Positions 26,858-35,827 of a stretch of DNA of 64,000 nt are shown one piece after another. The notes beneath the pieces were generated by a model. It saw only the letters and a list, made by a program, of their open reading frames with translations, was not told the DNA's origin and did no database searches. The stretch covers positions 186,001 to 250,000 of the forward strand of contig JAXGLZ010000001.1 of the NCBI GenBank assembly GCA_040768925.1, written 5' to 3'. Numbering within the stretch: position 1 is the first letter of the stretch; each line of letters opens with the position of its first letter. The stretch comes from CALNBC01 sp040768925 (lineage in GTDB: Bacteria; Bacillota; Clostridia; Christensenellales; CALWSW01). Both the position numbers and the translations under genes were made by a program.

Positions 26858-28012
26858 ATGAAATTTGAATTCATGACGGCAAGCAGGATCATCTTTGAGC
26901 GCGGCGCCTTTCAAAAGATCGGCGGTCTGGCAAAGAGCCTGGGTAAAAAAGCGCTGCTTTGTTCCGGCGTGCCCGCGGCGCAGACGGAGGCGGCGGCCAA
27001 CCATCTGAAAGCGGCGGGCGTGGATTCCGTCCTTTTGAGCGTGCGGGGCGAGCCGGCCATTCAGGGCCTGGAAGAAGCCCTTGCCCTCGCAAAGAAAGAA
27101 AACTGCGACCTGGCCATCGGCCTCGGCGGCGGCAGCGCCATAGACACGGCGAAATCCATCGCCATTTTGCTGACCAACCCCGGCCCCATTCTGGATTACC
27201 TTGAGGTGATCGGCACCGGGCGCAAGCTGGAGATCCCGCCCGTTCCCTTTATCGCCGTGCCGACGACTTCCGGCACCGGCGCGGAGGTGACCAAGAACGC
27301 CACCATCATCGCCCCCGAGCACAAGGTCAAGGTCAGCATGCGGTCGCCGATGATGCTGGCGAACACCGTCCTTCTGGACCCCGAGCTGACGGTCAGCGTG
27401 CCGCCCGCGGTCACCGCCAGCACGGGGCTGGACGCGCTGACCCAGGTTTTGGAGCCTTTTGTTTCCAACCTCGCCAACCCCATTACCGACGCTCTTTGCC
27501 GGGAAGGGCTCGCCCGGGCGGCAAGGTCCCTGAAAAGGGCCTATGACGACGGGACCGACATCGACGCCAGGGAGGATATGGCCATCACCAGCCTTTTTGG
27601 CGGGCTGGCCCTGGCAAACGCAAAGCTGGGCACGGTTCACGGCTTTGCCGGTGTGCTGGGCGGCCTTTACCCCATCCCCCACGGCGTGGCCTGCGCGACC
27701 ATGCTGCCCCACACCATAGAGGCGAACGTCCGCGCGCTCAAGGAGCGGGACCCGAACAGCGAGGCCCTCGGCCGCTTTGACGAGATCGCCCGGATCCTGA
27801 CCGGGGACCCGCGGGCAAAATCCGCAGACGGCGTGGCCTGGATCCAGGCGCTGTGCGCGCATCTTCAGGTGCCGGGGCTGGCCTCTTTCGGCATGACGGA
27901 GGGCGATTTCCCGGACGTTGTGGCCAAAACGAAGGCCGCCAGCAGCACCAAGGGCAACCCCGTCGTGCTGACGGACGAGGAGCTGACCGCCATTCTGGCC
28001 AAGTCGCAATAA
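26858..28012 (+). CDS. Iron-containing alcohol dehydrogenase family protein
   Basis: This 384-residue group III dehydrogenase has the NAD(P) motif LGGGSAIDTAK near residue 91 and the signature PTTSGTGAEVTKNA. The usual four metal ligands are Asp, His, His, His. Here they read D192, Q196, H261 and H275, because the common DALTH is DALTQ. Glutamine at this position occurs in a subset of the family, so the enzyme may still be active, possibly with altered metal use. The substrate (short-chain alcohol or aldehyde) cannot be told. It is probably co-transcribed with yjbQ. Confidence 0.92.
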   Translation: MKFEFMTASRIIFERGAFQKIGGLAKSLGKKALLCSGVPAAQTEAAANHLKAAGVDSVLLSVRGEPAIQGLEEALALAKKENCDLAIGLGGGSAIDTAKSIAILLTNPGPILDYLEVIGTGRKLEIPPVPFIAVPTTSGTGAEVTKNATIIAPEHKVKVSMRSPMMLANTVLLDPELTVSVPPAVTASTGLDALTQVLEPFVSNLANPITDALCREGLARAARSLKRAYDDGTDIDAREDMAITSLFGGLALANAKLGTVHGFAGVLGGLYPIPHGVACATMLPHTIEANVRALKERDPNSEALGRFDEIARILTGDPRAKSADGVAWIQALCAHLQVPGLASFGMTEGDFPDVVAKTKAASSTKGNPVVLTDEELTAILAKSQ

Positions 28013-28032
28013 ACGGCCCCGCAGCAGCGCGC

Positions 28033-28070
28033 AAAAACCCCTTGCCGGCAGCATCGGCAGGGGGTTTTTG
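28033..28070 (+). terminator. Terminator after the alcohol dehydrogenase
   Basis: AAAAACCCC with TTGCCG pairs with CGGCA and GGGGTTTTT, giving a long stem that ends in five T residues. Confidence 0.85.
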
Positions 28071-28187
28071 CCATCCCTGGGTTTTTTGAGGGGAGGGGAG
28101 CGGCGCAGCAGCACCGCTTTGCCCGGCGGCGGCGCAAAAAGCGGCGGTTCGGGCGGGCCCGGGCGATCCGCCGGAACGGCTGACCGG

Positions 28188-28216
28188 ATGACAATGAAAC
28201 GTCGATATGGTATAAT
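28188..28216 (+). promoter_or_regulatory. Promoter for glycogen phosphorylase
   Basis: ATGACA at 28188-28193 and TATAAT at 28211-28216 are 17 bases apart, about 60 bases before the gene. Confidence 0.75.
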
Positions 28217-28278
28217 TCAATAATAAAAAGCCTTTTTATGAATGAAAAGACCTTTTGCGCTCGAAAGGAGCCTTCGCC

Positions 28279-30738
28279 ATGATAAATAAAGCGGAACGCA
28301 AGAAGCAGATCATCGACGGCATCAAGACCAATCTGCTGAACCAGTTCGGCAAGACCGTCAAGACCGCGAACAAGGCCCAGATCTATCTCGCCTGCGCCCT
28401 GGTCGCCCGGGAAGAAATCATGGCCCGCTGGGTCAAAACAAGGGATATCGAATCCGAGCACGAGGGGAAGAAGCTTTATTACCTTTCCGTTGAATTCCTG
28501 CCCGGCCGGGCGATGAGCAACAATCTGCTCGCCCTCGGCGAGTCTGAGCTTTACGCCGAATCCCTGCTGGAGCTCGGCGTTTCCATCAACGAGATCGAAG
28601 ACACCGAGGCCGACCCCGGCCTGGGCAACGGCGGCCTGGGGCGGCTGGCGAGCTGCTTCCTCGATTCCCTCGCCACCCTCGGTTACCCCGCCATGGGCTG
28701 CGGCATACGATATGAATACGGCCTCTTCCGCCAGCGGATCATCAACGACGCCCAGGTGGAAATTCCGGATACCTGGCTGGACGATATGGGCGGCTACCCC
28801 TGGGAAACCTGCGTGGTGGAGGACGAGTTCCCCGTCCGCTTCGGCGGAACGATTTCGGAGGAATACGCCGACGGCATCCTCAAGGTCCACCACACCGGCT
28901 ATTCCGTCGTGAACGCCGTGCCCTTCGACCTTCCCATCCTCGGCTACGGCACGGAGAACGTCGGCACCCTGCGGCTGTGGTCCGCCCGCTCCCCAAAGCG
29001 GATCGATATGGACATTTTCTCCCGGGGGGACTACATCCGCGCGGTGGAGGACCGGGAGCTCGCCGAGGTCATCAGCAAGGTGCTCTACCCCTGCGAAAAC
29101 CACAAAGAAGGCAAGAGCCTGCGCTTGAAGCAGCATTATTTCTTCACCAGCGCCACGATCCAGTACATCGTCCGGGAGCACAAGCGGCGCTACGGCTCCC
29201 TTTATAACCTCGCGGACAAGGTCTGCATCCAGATCAACGACACCCACCCCGCCCTGGCGATCCCCGAGCTTTTGCGCATCATGATCGACGAGGAAGGCAT
29301 GGACTGGGAGGCCTCCTGCAACATCTGCAAAAAGGTCTTCGGCTACACCAACCATACCGTGATGACCGAGGCTTTGGAAAAATGGCCGGAACAGCTTTTT
29401 AAGGAGCTGCTCCCCAGGATTTACGCCATCGTCCGCGGGATCAACGAGGATTACTGCAACAGGCTTTGGCACTTTTACCCCGGCCAGTGGGAAAAGATCG
29501 GCGCCATGGCCATAATAGGCTATAACGAGATCCGCATGGCGAACCTTTGCGTCGCCATGAGCGAACACGTCAACGGCGTTTCCCGGCTGCACGGCGAGAT
29601 CCTCAAGCAGGACGTTTTTCGCAACTTCTTTATGGTGGAGCCCTGGAAGTTCACCAGCGTGACCAACGGCATCACCCCCCGCCGCTGGCTGATGGGCGCC
29701 AACCCCGCCCTTTGCGCCCTTTTGGACGACGCCATCGGCACGGATTACAAAAAAGACCTCACGGCCTTGAGCCGCCTGGAACCGCTGGCCGACGACCCCG
29801 CGTTTCAGGAGCGTTTCGCCAGGGTCAAGCAGGCGAATAAAAAACGCTTCGCCGAATGGCTCGGCAAAAAGCAGGGGACCGCGATCGACCCTTCGACGGT
29901 GTTTGACGTTCAGTCCAAGCGCGCCCACGAATACAAGCGCCAGCTGATGAACCTTCTGCACATCATCAGCCTGTACGACCGGCTGATGAACGATCCCGCC
30001 TTCGACATGACCCCCACAACCTTCATCTTCGCCGCGAAGGCCCCGGCGAATTACGCCATGGCCAAACAGATCATCAAGCTCGCGAACGTGCTGTCCCAAA
30101 AGATCGCCAAAGCGCCGGAGCGCGTGAAGGCGCGGCTGAACGTCGTGTTTGTGGAGAATTACAACGTCACCGCGGCGGAGCTGCTCATCCCTGCGGCGGA
30201 CGTTTCCGAGCAGATCTCCACCGCCGGCAAGGAAGCGAGCGGCACCGGCAACATGAAGTTCATGCTCAACGGCGCGGTGACCATCGGCACGCTGGACGGC
30301 GCGAACGTCGAAATGAAGGAGCAATTGGGCGACGAAAACATCTTCATCTTCGGCCTGACCGCAAGAGAGGTCGAGCGCCTGCACCGCTACGGGAATTACA
30401 GCTCCGGCAAGGTTTACGAGAGCAACCCGGTCATCCGCCGCGCCATGGATTATTTGATCAACGGCGAATTGGACCTGACGGGCACCCGGGTCTTCAACGA
30501 CCTTTACCACGTGCTGCTCTTCGGCGAAAACGGCACCCGGGCGGACCCTTACCTGGTTTTGAAGGATTTCCCCGCTTATGCCGACTGCCACGCAAGGCTG
30601 CTCACAGCCTTCGGCGACAAGGAGCGCTGGCGGCGCATGGCGGTGATGAACACGGCCCGCTCCGGGTATTTTTCCAGCGACCGCGCCATAGAAGAATACG
30701 GCGAAAAGATCTGGAAGCTGCAAAAACTGCCCCTTTGA
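28279..30738 (+). CDS. glgP: Glycogen phosphorylase
   Basis: This 819-residue GT35 enzyme releases glucose-1-phosphate from glycogen with pyridoxal phosphate. The PLP lysine is K660 in GTGNMKFMLNGA, and the early GLGNGGLGRLASCFLDS loop is intact. ATG 28279 is 8 bases after AAAGGAG. It has its own promoter and is followed by a two-unit 3' repeat. It forms the degradation arm of the glycogen system, with the amylase at 31070-33082. Confidence 0.97.
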   Translation: MINKAERKKQIIDGIKTNLLNQFGKTVKTANKAQIYLACALVAREEIMARWVKTRDIESEHEGKKLYYLSVEFLPGRAMSNNLLALGESELYAESLLELGVSINEIEDTEADPGLGNGGLGRLASCFLDSLATLGYPAMGCGIRYEYGLFRQRIINDAQVEIPDTWLDDMGGYPWETCVVEDEFPVRFGGTISEEYADGILKVHHTGYSVVNAVPFDLPILGYGTENVGTLRLWSARSPKRIDMDIFSRGDYIRAVEDRELAEVISKVLYPCENHKEGKSLRLKQHYFFTSATIQYIVREHKRRYGSLYNLADKVCIQINDTHPALAIPELLRIMIDEEGMDWEASCNICKKVFGYTNHTVMTEALEKWPEQLFKELLPRIYAIVRGINEDYCNRLWHFYPGQWEKIGAMAIIGYNEIRMANLCVAMSEHVNGVSRLHGEILKQDVFRNFFMVEPWKFTSVTNGITPRRWLMGANPALCALLDDAIGTDYKKDLTALSRLEPLADDPAFQERFARVKQANKKRFAEWLGKKQGTAIDPSTVFDVQSKRAHEYKRQLMNLLHIISLYDRLMNDPAFDMTPTTFIFAAKAPANYAMAKQIIKLANVLSQKIAKAPERVKARLNVVFVENYNVTAAELLIPAADVSEQISTAGKEASGTGNMKFMLNGAVTIGTLDGANVEMKEQLGDENIFIFGLTAREVERLHRYGNYSSGKVYESNPVIRRAMDYLINGELDLTGTRVFNDLYHVLLFGENGTRADPYLVLKDFPAYADCHARLLTAFGDKERWRRMAVMNTARSGYFSSDRAIEEYGEKIWKLQKLPL

Positions 30739-30740
30739 GG

Positions 30741-31035
30741 GCAGCGTCAAAGCCCCGCGGGCTTCGCCGCCGGGCGTGCGCGCCGCCGCGCAAGGTCGTC
30801 GGCACAGCCGGCATCGATCCTTGATGAAGTGCCGGGATCTGTGATTCCGGCGAAGGAAATTTCGGACACCGGCATCCGAAACAGTACGGCAAAACGGACG
30901 CCCCGGTTGTTGGCGCAGCCGGCATCATTCCTTGATTGGGTGCCGAAATCATAGATTTCGGCTCATGCCGTCAGTTTTGGCTGAAGCTTTGGTGGCCGCG
31001 GCCCCCAAACCCCCGGGGCCGGGGTGTGCCGGTCA
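30741..31035 (+). repeat. 3' mosaic repeat copy 6, two B units, after glgP
   Basis: It starts within 3 bases of the glgP stop, in sense. A decayed palindrome A is followed by B (GTCGTCGGCACAGCCGGC, ATCCTTGATGAAG), hairpin C (TTTCGGA / TCCGAAA), CAAAACGGACG, a second B (GCCGAAATCATAGATTTCGGC), D (CCGTCAGTTTTGG), E (GTGGCCGCGGCCCCC) and F (CCCCCGGGGCCGGGG). It fills the gap to the amylase gene. Confidence 0.85.
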
Positions 31036-31069
31036 TTTGTTTTGACTTGATCTTCCGAGAGGATTTTTG

Positions 31070-33082
31070 ATGCCCCTTCATTTTTCCGCGGCGGACGCGT
31101 TCCACGATTCCAGAAGGACCGACTGCCGCCTGCCCTGCGGCGCAGTGACCGCGAACACCACAGTCAGGCTGAGGCTTTTCCTTTCCGAGCGGTTCGCCGA
31201 ATCGGACTGTTTGCTGTGCACGAAGGACGCTTTGGGCGAGGGCGTCGTGCTGATGGGGCGGCTGCGCGAAGGCGGCCGGCCCGGCCGGGAGGCTTTCGTC
31301 CGGTTTGACGAACCAGGTCTCGCCCAGTACTGGTTCGTGGTGAACGACGGCAAGCGCCTGCTTTATTACGGCAAGGACGGCGCGCTGACCGCCGACGCCC
31401 CCGAGCCTTTCCAGATCACGGTTTACGATCCGGCCTTTCAAACCCCGGAATGGTTCAAAGGCCGCGTCGCCTACCATATTTTCGTCGACCGGTTCCATCG
31501 AAGCGGCGAACTGGGCGGCCTGGCCCGGGCCGGCCACCACGAAAGCCTGGGGCGCACCGTCGTCAAGCATTTTGACTGGTCGGAACCGGTGCTGTTTGGC
31601 CCCCTGCCCGGGCAAACGGAGTACGACCCCTGCGATTTTTACGGCGGGGACCTGAAAGGAATCGCCGAAAAGCTGCCCTATCTTGCGGAATTGGGGGTCG
31701 GGGTGATCTACCTTTCGCCGATCTTCGAATCCCCCAGCAACCACAAGTACAACACCGGCGATTATTCGACGGTGGACCCGATGTACGGCACAGAAGAAGA
31801 TTTCCGTTCCCTGTGCGGGCAGGCGGAACGCTTCGGCATCCGCGTGATGCTGGACGGCGTTTTCAGCCACACCGGGGACGACAGTCTGTATTTCAACAAA
31901 TACGGCCGCTATCCCGTCGTTGGCGCGGCGAATTCCGTGGATTCCCCGTATTACGGGTGGTACGATTTTTATCGTTACCCGGATTCTTACAAAAGCTGGT
32001 GGGGCTTCCCCTCTTTGCCGGAAGTGAACGAGCTTTGCCCCTCCTATTCCGCGTTCATCGCCACCGGGGAGGACGCGATCCTCAAAAAATGGGTGCGCGC
32101 CGGGGCGCGGGGCTGGCGGCTGGACGTTGCCGACGAGCTGCCGGACGAATTCATCGCCCTGCTTCGGTCAGAATTAAAAATAGAACAGCCGGAGGCCGTG
32201 CTCTTGGGCGAGGTCTGGGAAGACGCTTCCAACAAATTCTCCATGGGGAAAATCCGGGATTACGTGCTGGGCGGCGAGTTGGATTCCGTGATGAATTACC
32301 CCTTCCGAAAGGCCGTTCTGGATTTCTTCCGGGGCCGGATCCCCTCGGAAGCCCTGGTGGATGCCCTTGAAACCCTGCGGGAAAATTACCCGCCGCCTTT
32401 TTTCCATTCCTGCCTGAACCTGCTTTCCAGCCACGACGTTCCCAGGGCGCTGACCCTGCTTGGCGGCGGGCCGGACAAGGATTGCGGCCTGAGCCGGGAA
32501 AAACAGGCGGAATTTTCCCTTCCCCCCGAAGCCCGGCGCAAGGCTCTTCGCCTGATGGCCCTGGCGACGGCGGTCCAGCTGTGCCTGCCCGGTGTGCCCT
32601 GCGTTTATTACGGGGACGAGGCGGGGATGGAAGGCTGCATGGACCCCTTCAACCGCGCCCCTTTCCCCTGGGGAAAAGAGGACGCAACCCTGCAAAAAAC
32701 CACGGGGGACTGGGCGCGGCTGCGGAACCGTCACAGCGCCCTTCGGACCGGGCGGATGGCGCTCGCCTCCCCCCACAGGGACGTTTTTTTTGCCCTGCGC
32801 TTTGTTTGCGGCAAAAAGGACGCCTTGGGCGAAGCGGCGGAGGACGGCGTTTTTGCCCTGCTGGTCAACAGGAGCGAAAAACCCGCGGGCGCTTTGGTCG
32901 AGGGTTCCGCCCTGCTGCTGGGCGGCGATTTTGAGCTCTTGGGCGGCGCGGAGGGCGAATACGCCCCGATCGCTTCCATCGGCGGGAGCTTTGCGCCGGT
33001 TGTGGTTTCCGGAAGCTCCGCCCGCTTCACCCTGCCGCCCCTTTCGGCGGTGCTTTACAAGAAGGTGAATCCCCATGGATAA
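31070..33082 (+). CDS. GH13 alpha-amylase family enzyme, neopullulanase/cyclomaltodextrinase-like
   Basis: This 670-residue GH13 enzyme has an N-terminal domain of about 120 residues like those of neopullulanases, then a catalytic barrel. Conserved regions are DFYGGDLKGIAEKLPYL, MLDGVFSHTG, GWRLDVADE (nucleophile Asp), LLGEVWE (acid Glu) and LLSSHD. No signal peptide is present, so it should act on maltodextrins inside the cell, in line with glycogen breakdown. The start is ATG 31070 after GAGAGGA. Its last 8 bases overlap the next gene. Confidence 0.9.
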   Translation: MPLHFSAADAFHDSRRTDCRLPCGAVTANTTVRLRLFLSERFAESDCLLCTKDALGEGVVLMGRLREGGRPGREAFVRFDEPGLAQYWFVVNDGKRLLYYGKDGALTADAPEPFQITVYDPAFQTPEWFKGRVAYHIFVDRFHRSGELGGLARAGHHESLGRTVVKHFDWSEPVLFGPLPGQTEYDPCDFYGGDLKGIAEKLPYLAELGVGVIYLSPIFESPSNHKYNTGDYSTVDPMYGTEEDFRSLCGQAERFGIRVMLDGVFSHTGDDSLYFNKYGRYPVVGAANSVDSPYYGWYDFYRYPDSYKSWWGFPSLPEVNELCPSYSAFIATGEDAILKKWVRAGARGWRLDVADELPDEFIALLRSELKIEQPEAVLLGEVWEDASNKFSMGKIRDYVLGGELDSVMNYPFRKAVLDFFRGRIPSEALVDALETLRENYPPPFFHSCLNLLSSHDVPRALTLLGGGPDKDCGLSREKQAEFSLPPEARRKALRLMALATAVQLCLPGVPCVYYGDEAGMEGCMDPFNRAPFPWGKEDATLQKTTGDWARLRNRHSALRTGRMALASPHRDVFFALRFVCGKKDALGEAAEDGVFALLVNRSEKPAGALVEGSALLLGGDFELLGGAEGEYAPIASIGGSFAPVVVSGSSARFTLPPLSAVLYKKVNPHG

Positions 33083-33479
33083 AAAAACAGCCCTTTTGGC
33101 GGCCGGAATCCTGGCCGCGCTGGTTTTGGCCTGCGCCGTCGCGGTTTTCCTTCCCCAGGGGGAGGAGGACGTCACCTTTGAATACGAGGTCTTTTTGAAG
33201 GAGATCCAGTACGACGCGGACGGCCACGCCGTCGCCCTGACCTGCACGCTGTTTGCGGACCCGGGTTCCACCGTGGTCGTTTCGCTGGAGCGGGTCAAAC
33301 GGGCGGTGACCCCTTCGGGGAAAACCTCTTTTAAAAAGCTGAAAACCGGCGATCTGCTCTTTGTTTCCGTCGATCCGGAAGGGGGCGTGCGCGAAGGCGA
33401 TCCGCCAATCATCGTCGCGGATGTGATCATGGTCAAATCCCTCGGCGCGCCCGATCCCGATCAGGCGGCGCAGCCATGA
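33075..33479 (+). CDS. Small membrane-anchored protein of unknown function
   Basis: This 134-residue protein has an N-terminal hydrophobic segment (ALLAAGILAALVLACAVAVFL) and a beta-rich remainder with VTFEYEVFLKEIQYDADGHAVALTCTL and ending in a proline/aspartate stretch. I do not recognise the family. It overlaps the amylase stop by 8 bases and the next start by 4, so it is translationally coupled to both. The anchored part probably lies outside the membrane. Confidence 0.75.
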   Translation: MDKKTALLAAGILAALVLACAVAVFLPQGEEDVTFEYEVFLKEIQYDADGHAVALTCTLFADPGSTVVVSLERVKRAVTPSGKTSFKKLKTGDLLFVSVDPEGGVREGDPPIIVADVIMVKSLGAPDPDQAAQP

Positions 33480-34258
33480 TCGTCCTTGCCGTTGCCGCGG
33501 TTTTTCTTGCCGCGCTGCTGATCGAGCCCTTTTGCGTGCGGCTCAGGCGGGACGTGATCAAGGGCCCCGCTTCCCTTGCCGGCCTGAAGATCGCCTTTGT
33601 TTCGGACCTTCACTGCCAGGGGGAGCTTTCCCTCTTTCGCCTGTCCGGGGCGCTTTCGCGGCTTGCCAAAGAGCGGCCGGACCTGCTGATCCTCGGCGGG
33701 GATTACGCGGATTCGCCGGAATTCGCGGCAAAGGCCCTGGCGCTCGCCTCCGCGTTTGACGCGCCTTTGGGCGTCTTTGCCGTTCGCGGCAACCACGATT
33801 ATTACTACAACCTGAACAGGGTCCTTTCCGGCCTGCCCATCCGCCTTTTGGACAACGAGGGGGCCTTCGTGCAATACGGGGAGGGCCGGCTCCTTGTCGC
33901 CGGGCTGGTGGATTACCTGCGCGATTCGCCAAACGGCGAAGCGGCCCTGAAAAACAGCGGCGGGGCGGACATGACGATCCTCGTTTCCCACAACCCCAGG
34001 GCGGTCGAGCAGGCGGTTTCCGGCAAAGGGGCGGATTTTGCCCTTTGCGGCCACACCCACGGCGGCCAGGCGACGGTCTTTGGCCTGTACAGCCCCCTGG
34101 CGGACAGGCCCCTGCCCTTTTTCAACCCCCAGTGGCAGGCTGTTTGCGGCGTGCCCACCCTGTATTCCAACGGGCTGGGGACCACGTTTCTGCCCATCCG
34201 CTTCATGGCCCCGCCCCGGATCCACATCATCGAGATCGCGGGAAAAGAAAACGGCTAG
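33476..34258 (+). CDS. Calcineurin-like metallophosphoesterase, YkuE-like
   Basis: This 260-residue protein has an N-terminal membrane segment and the metallophosphoesterase motifs in order: VSDLHC, GGDYAD, GNHD, VSHNP and CGHTHGG, which supply the two-metal site. Related membrane-anchored proteins such as YkuE and LpxH-like enzymes act on lipids or exported substrates; the substrate here is unknown. Its start overlaps the previous stop (ATGA). It is the last gene of the amylase operon and is followed by the longest 3' repeat copy. Confidence 0.9.
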   Translation: MIVLAVAAVFLAALLIEPFCVRLRRDVIKGPASLAGLKIAFVSDLHCQGELSLFRLSGALSRLAKERPDLLILGGDYADSPEFAAKALALASAFDAPLGVFAVRGNHDYYYNLNRVLSGLPIRLLDNEGAFVQYGEGRLLVAGLVDYLRDSPNGEAALKNSGGADMTILVSHNPRAVEQAVSGKGADFALCGHTHGGQATVFGLYSPLADRPLPFFNPQWQAVCGVPTLYSNGLGTTFLPIRFMAPPRIHIIEIAGKENG

Positions 34259-34271
34259 GCGCTTTCCTTTC

Positions 34272-34696
34272 CGGGCGTCAAAAAAGGCCCGCGGGCCCTT
34301 TTCTCCGGTTGGCTTTCAAGGTCGTCGGCGCAGCCGGCATCCATCCTTGATGAGGCGCCGGAATTTGTGATTTCGGCGCGCTTTGCGCGGGGGTAATTTC
34401 GGCCGCTTGCGGCTGAAAGGGCGCCGCAAAACGGACGCCCCGGTCGTCGGCACAGCCGGCAGCATTCCTTGATGAGGCGCCGGAATCTGTGATTTCGGCG
34501 CGCTTTGCGCGGGGGTAATTTCGGCCGCTTGCGGCTGAAAGGGCGCCGCAAAACGGACGCCCCGGTCGTCGGCACAGCCGGCAACATTCCTTGATGAGGT
34601 GCCGGAATCTGTGATTTCGGCTCATGTCGTCGGTTATGATTGAATCTTCAAGGGCGCGGCCCCTGAAACCCCGAGTCAGGGTTTTTCGGCAGTCTA
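34272..34696 (+). repeat. 3' mosaic repeat copy 7 with three tandem 122-bp B units
   Basis: It begins 14 bases after the phosphoesterase stop, in sense. After palindrome A (GGCCCGCGGGCC core) three B units start at 34321, 34443 and 34565, an exact 122-base period. The first two units are nearly identical, including the hairpin TTTCGGCCG / GCGGCTGAAA. D, E and F (GAAACCCCGAGTCAGGGTTTTTCGGCAGTCT) follow. The near-identity points to recent unit duplication. Confidence 0.9.
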
Positions 34697-34784
34697 AAAG
34701 GAAAACGGCTGAGCGCTTTCCTTTTTTGTTTCCCCAGGATCGCGGCCGGCCGCAAACCGCGCCGGCCGTGATCTTGCTTTGCCG

Positions 34785-35549
34785 TCACAGGCGGATGCCG
34801 AATCCGCCGAATTTGAACATCCCCTGCCCCTGGGAAAGCCGCCCCTGCTTTTCGATGCTTTTGAATCCGTCGTACACCCTGCCGGCCAGCTCCGGAAGAA
34901 CCGCCAAAGAATGATGGCCGGGAAAAAGCCTTTTTGCGCCCAGGCCCAGGATTTTTCCCACGGAAGCCATATAATCCGCCGGATTTGCCGAGGGAAAAAA
35001 GGCATACAGGCAGCCCATGTAAACCAGATCGCCGGTAAAAAGGTATCCCCGCTCCCGTTCAAAAAGGCAGATGTGCCCCGGCGAATGACCGGGGGTGTGG
35101 ATGACCGAAAGCTTCCTTCCGCCCAAGCCGATTTCGTCTCCATCCTTTAACAGCCTGGACGGTTTCCCCTGAAAAACCCGGTAATCGTCGCTGTCAAAGC
35201 CCTTCGGGAAAGCGCAGGGCTCCTTCATCAGATTCGCCCGAACGACGGGAAGGGGCAGCGGAAAGCCGCCAAAAAGCCAGCTTTCCTCCGCTTCGTGCAC
35301 CGCGGTCTCCCCAAAAAGCCCATGGCCGCCGATGTGGTCCCAGTGGGCATGCGTGGTGACGGCCAGCACGGGCAGCTCCGTCAGGCTTTTTACGATTTCC
35401 CTAATATTGGAAACCCCCAGCCCGGTGTCGATCAGCGCCGCCCTGTATGCCCCCAGCAAAAGATAACAGTGGGTCTGCTCCCAATGCCCGTATTCGCTGA
35501 TTGCAAACGTTTGATTGTCGATTTTTTCCACGGTGAACCAATCGTTCAT
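34785..35549 (-). CDS. Metallo-beta-lactamase-fold hydrolase
   Basis: This 254-residue protein has the metal-binding motif H67-A-H69-W-D71-H72, followed by HTPGHSPGH, TGDL and PGHH, the full set for a two-metal MBL hydrolase. The family includes glyoxalase II-like and lactonase-like enzymes; the substrate is unknown. The protein is cytoplasmic. It is a single-gene unit with its own promoter at 35600-35628. Confidence 0.9.
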   Translation of the reverse strand: MNDWFTVEKIDNQTFAISEYGHWEQTHCYLLLGAYRAALIDTGLGVSNIREIVKSLTELPVLAVTTHAHWDHIGGHGLFGETAVHEAEESWLFGGFPLPLPVVRANLMKEPCAFPKGFDSDDYRVFQGKPSRLLKDGDEIGLGGRKLSVIHTPGHSPGHICLFERERGYLFTGDLVYMGCLYAFFPSANPADYMASVGKILGLGAKRLFPGHHSLAVLPELAGRVYDGFKSIEKQGRLSQGQGMFKFGGFGIRL

Positions 35550-35599
35550 CTCCGCCGGCCTTTTTCTTTTTATGCATGTTTTGAGTTCGATACAGCATT

Positions 35600-35628
35600 A
35601 AGGTAGCACGCCCAAAGGAAAATGTAAA
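35600..35628 (-). promoter_or_regulatory. Promoter for the MBL-fold hydrolase
   Basis: On the minus strand TTTACA and TACCTT are 17 bases apart with an extended TGC before the -10. Confidence 0.65.
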
Positions 35629-35764
35629 CCGCGCGGGAAGGGCTTCTTTCCCTGTTCCTCCGGCCCGGTCTTTTGGCTCTTGCCGGGTGGGTTTTACTGG
35701 ATCTTTCCGCCGCTTTCGCACGAATATTCATGCATTCATACTGTTCACGATCCGCCTTTTCATG

Positions 35765-35770
35765 TATACT
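35765..35770 (+). promoter_or_regulatory. Possible -10 for the first paaK
   Basis: TATACT with an upstream TG lies about 60 bases before the gene. No convincing -35 is present. Confidence 0.35.
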
Positions 35771-35827
35771 TTAAATTTGTAGTATGGTAGTGGCGCGGCG
35801 TGCCTGCCGCGCTGGAAAGGAGTCCAC

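Noticed and set aside
27865..30750. A 961-residue open frame on the minus strand across glgP
   Set aside because: It is antisense to a complete glycogen phosphorylase with all motifs. The high GC content leaves few stops in the opposite frames. No ribosome site or known domain is present.
34255..34625. Small frames with recurring peptides inside the 3' repeats
   Set aside because: The recurring peptides simply reflect the DNA repeat. Their frames differ between copies, and they have no ribosome sites.
34321..34690. CRISPR array
   Set aside because: Three units at a 122-base period have no short direct repeat alternating with unique spacers, and no cas gene is near.
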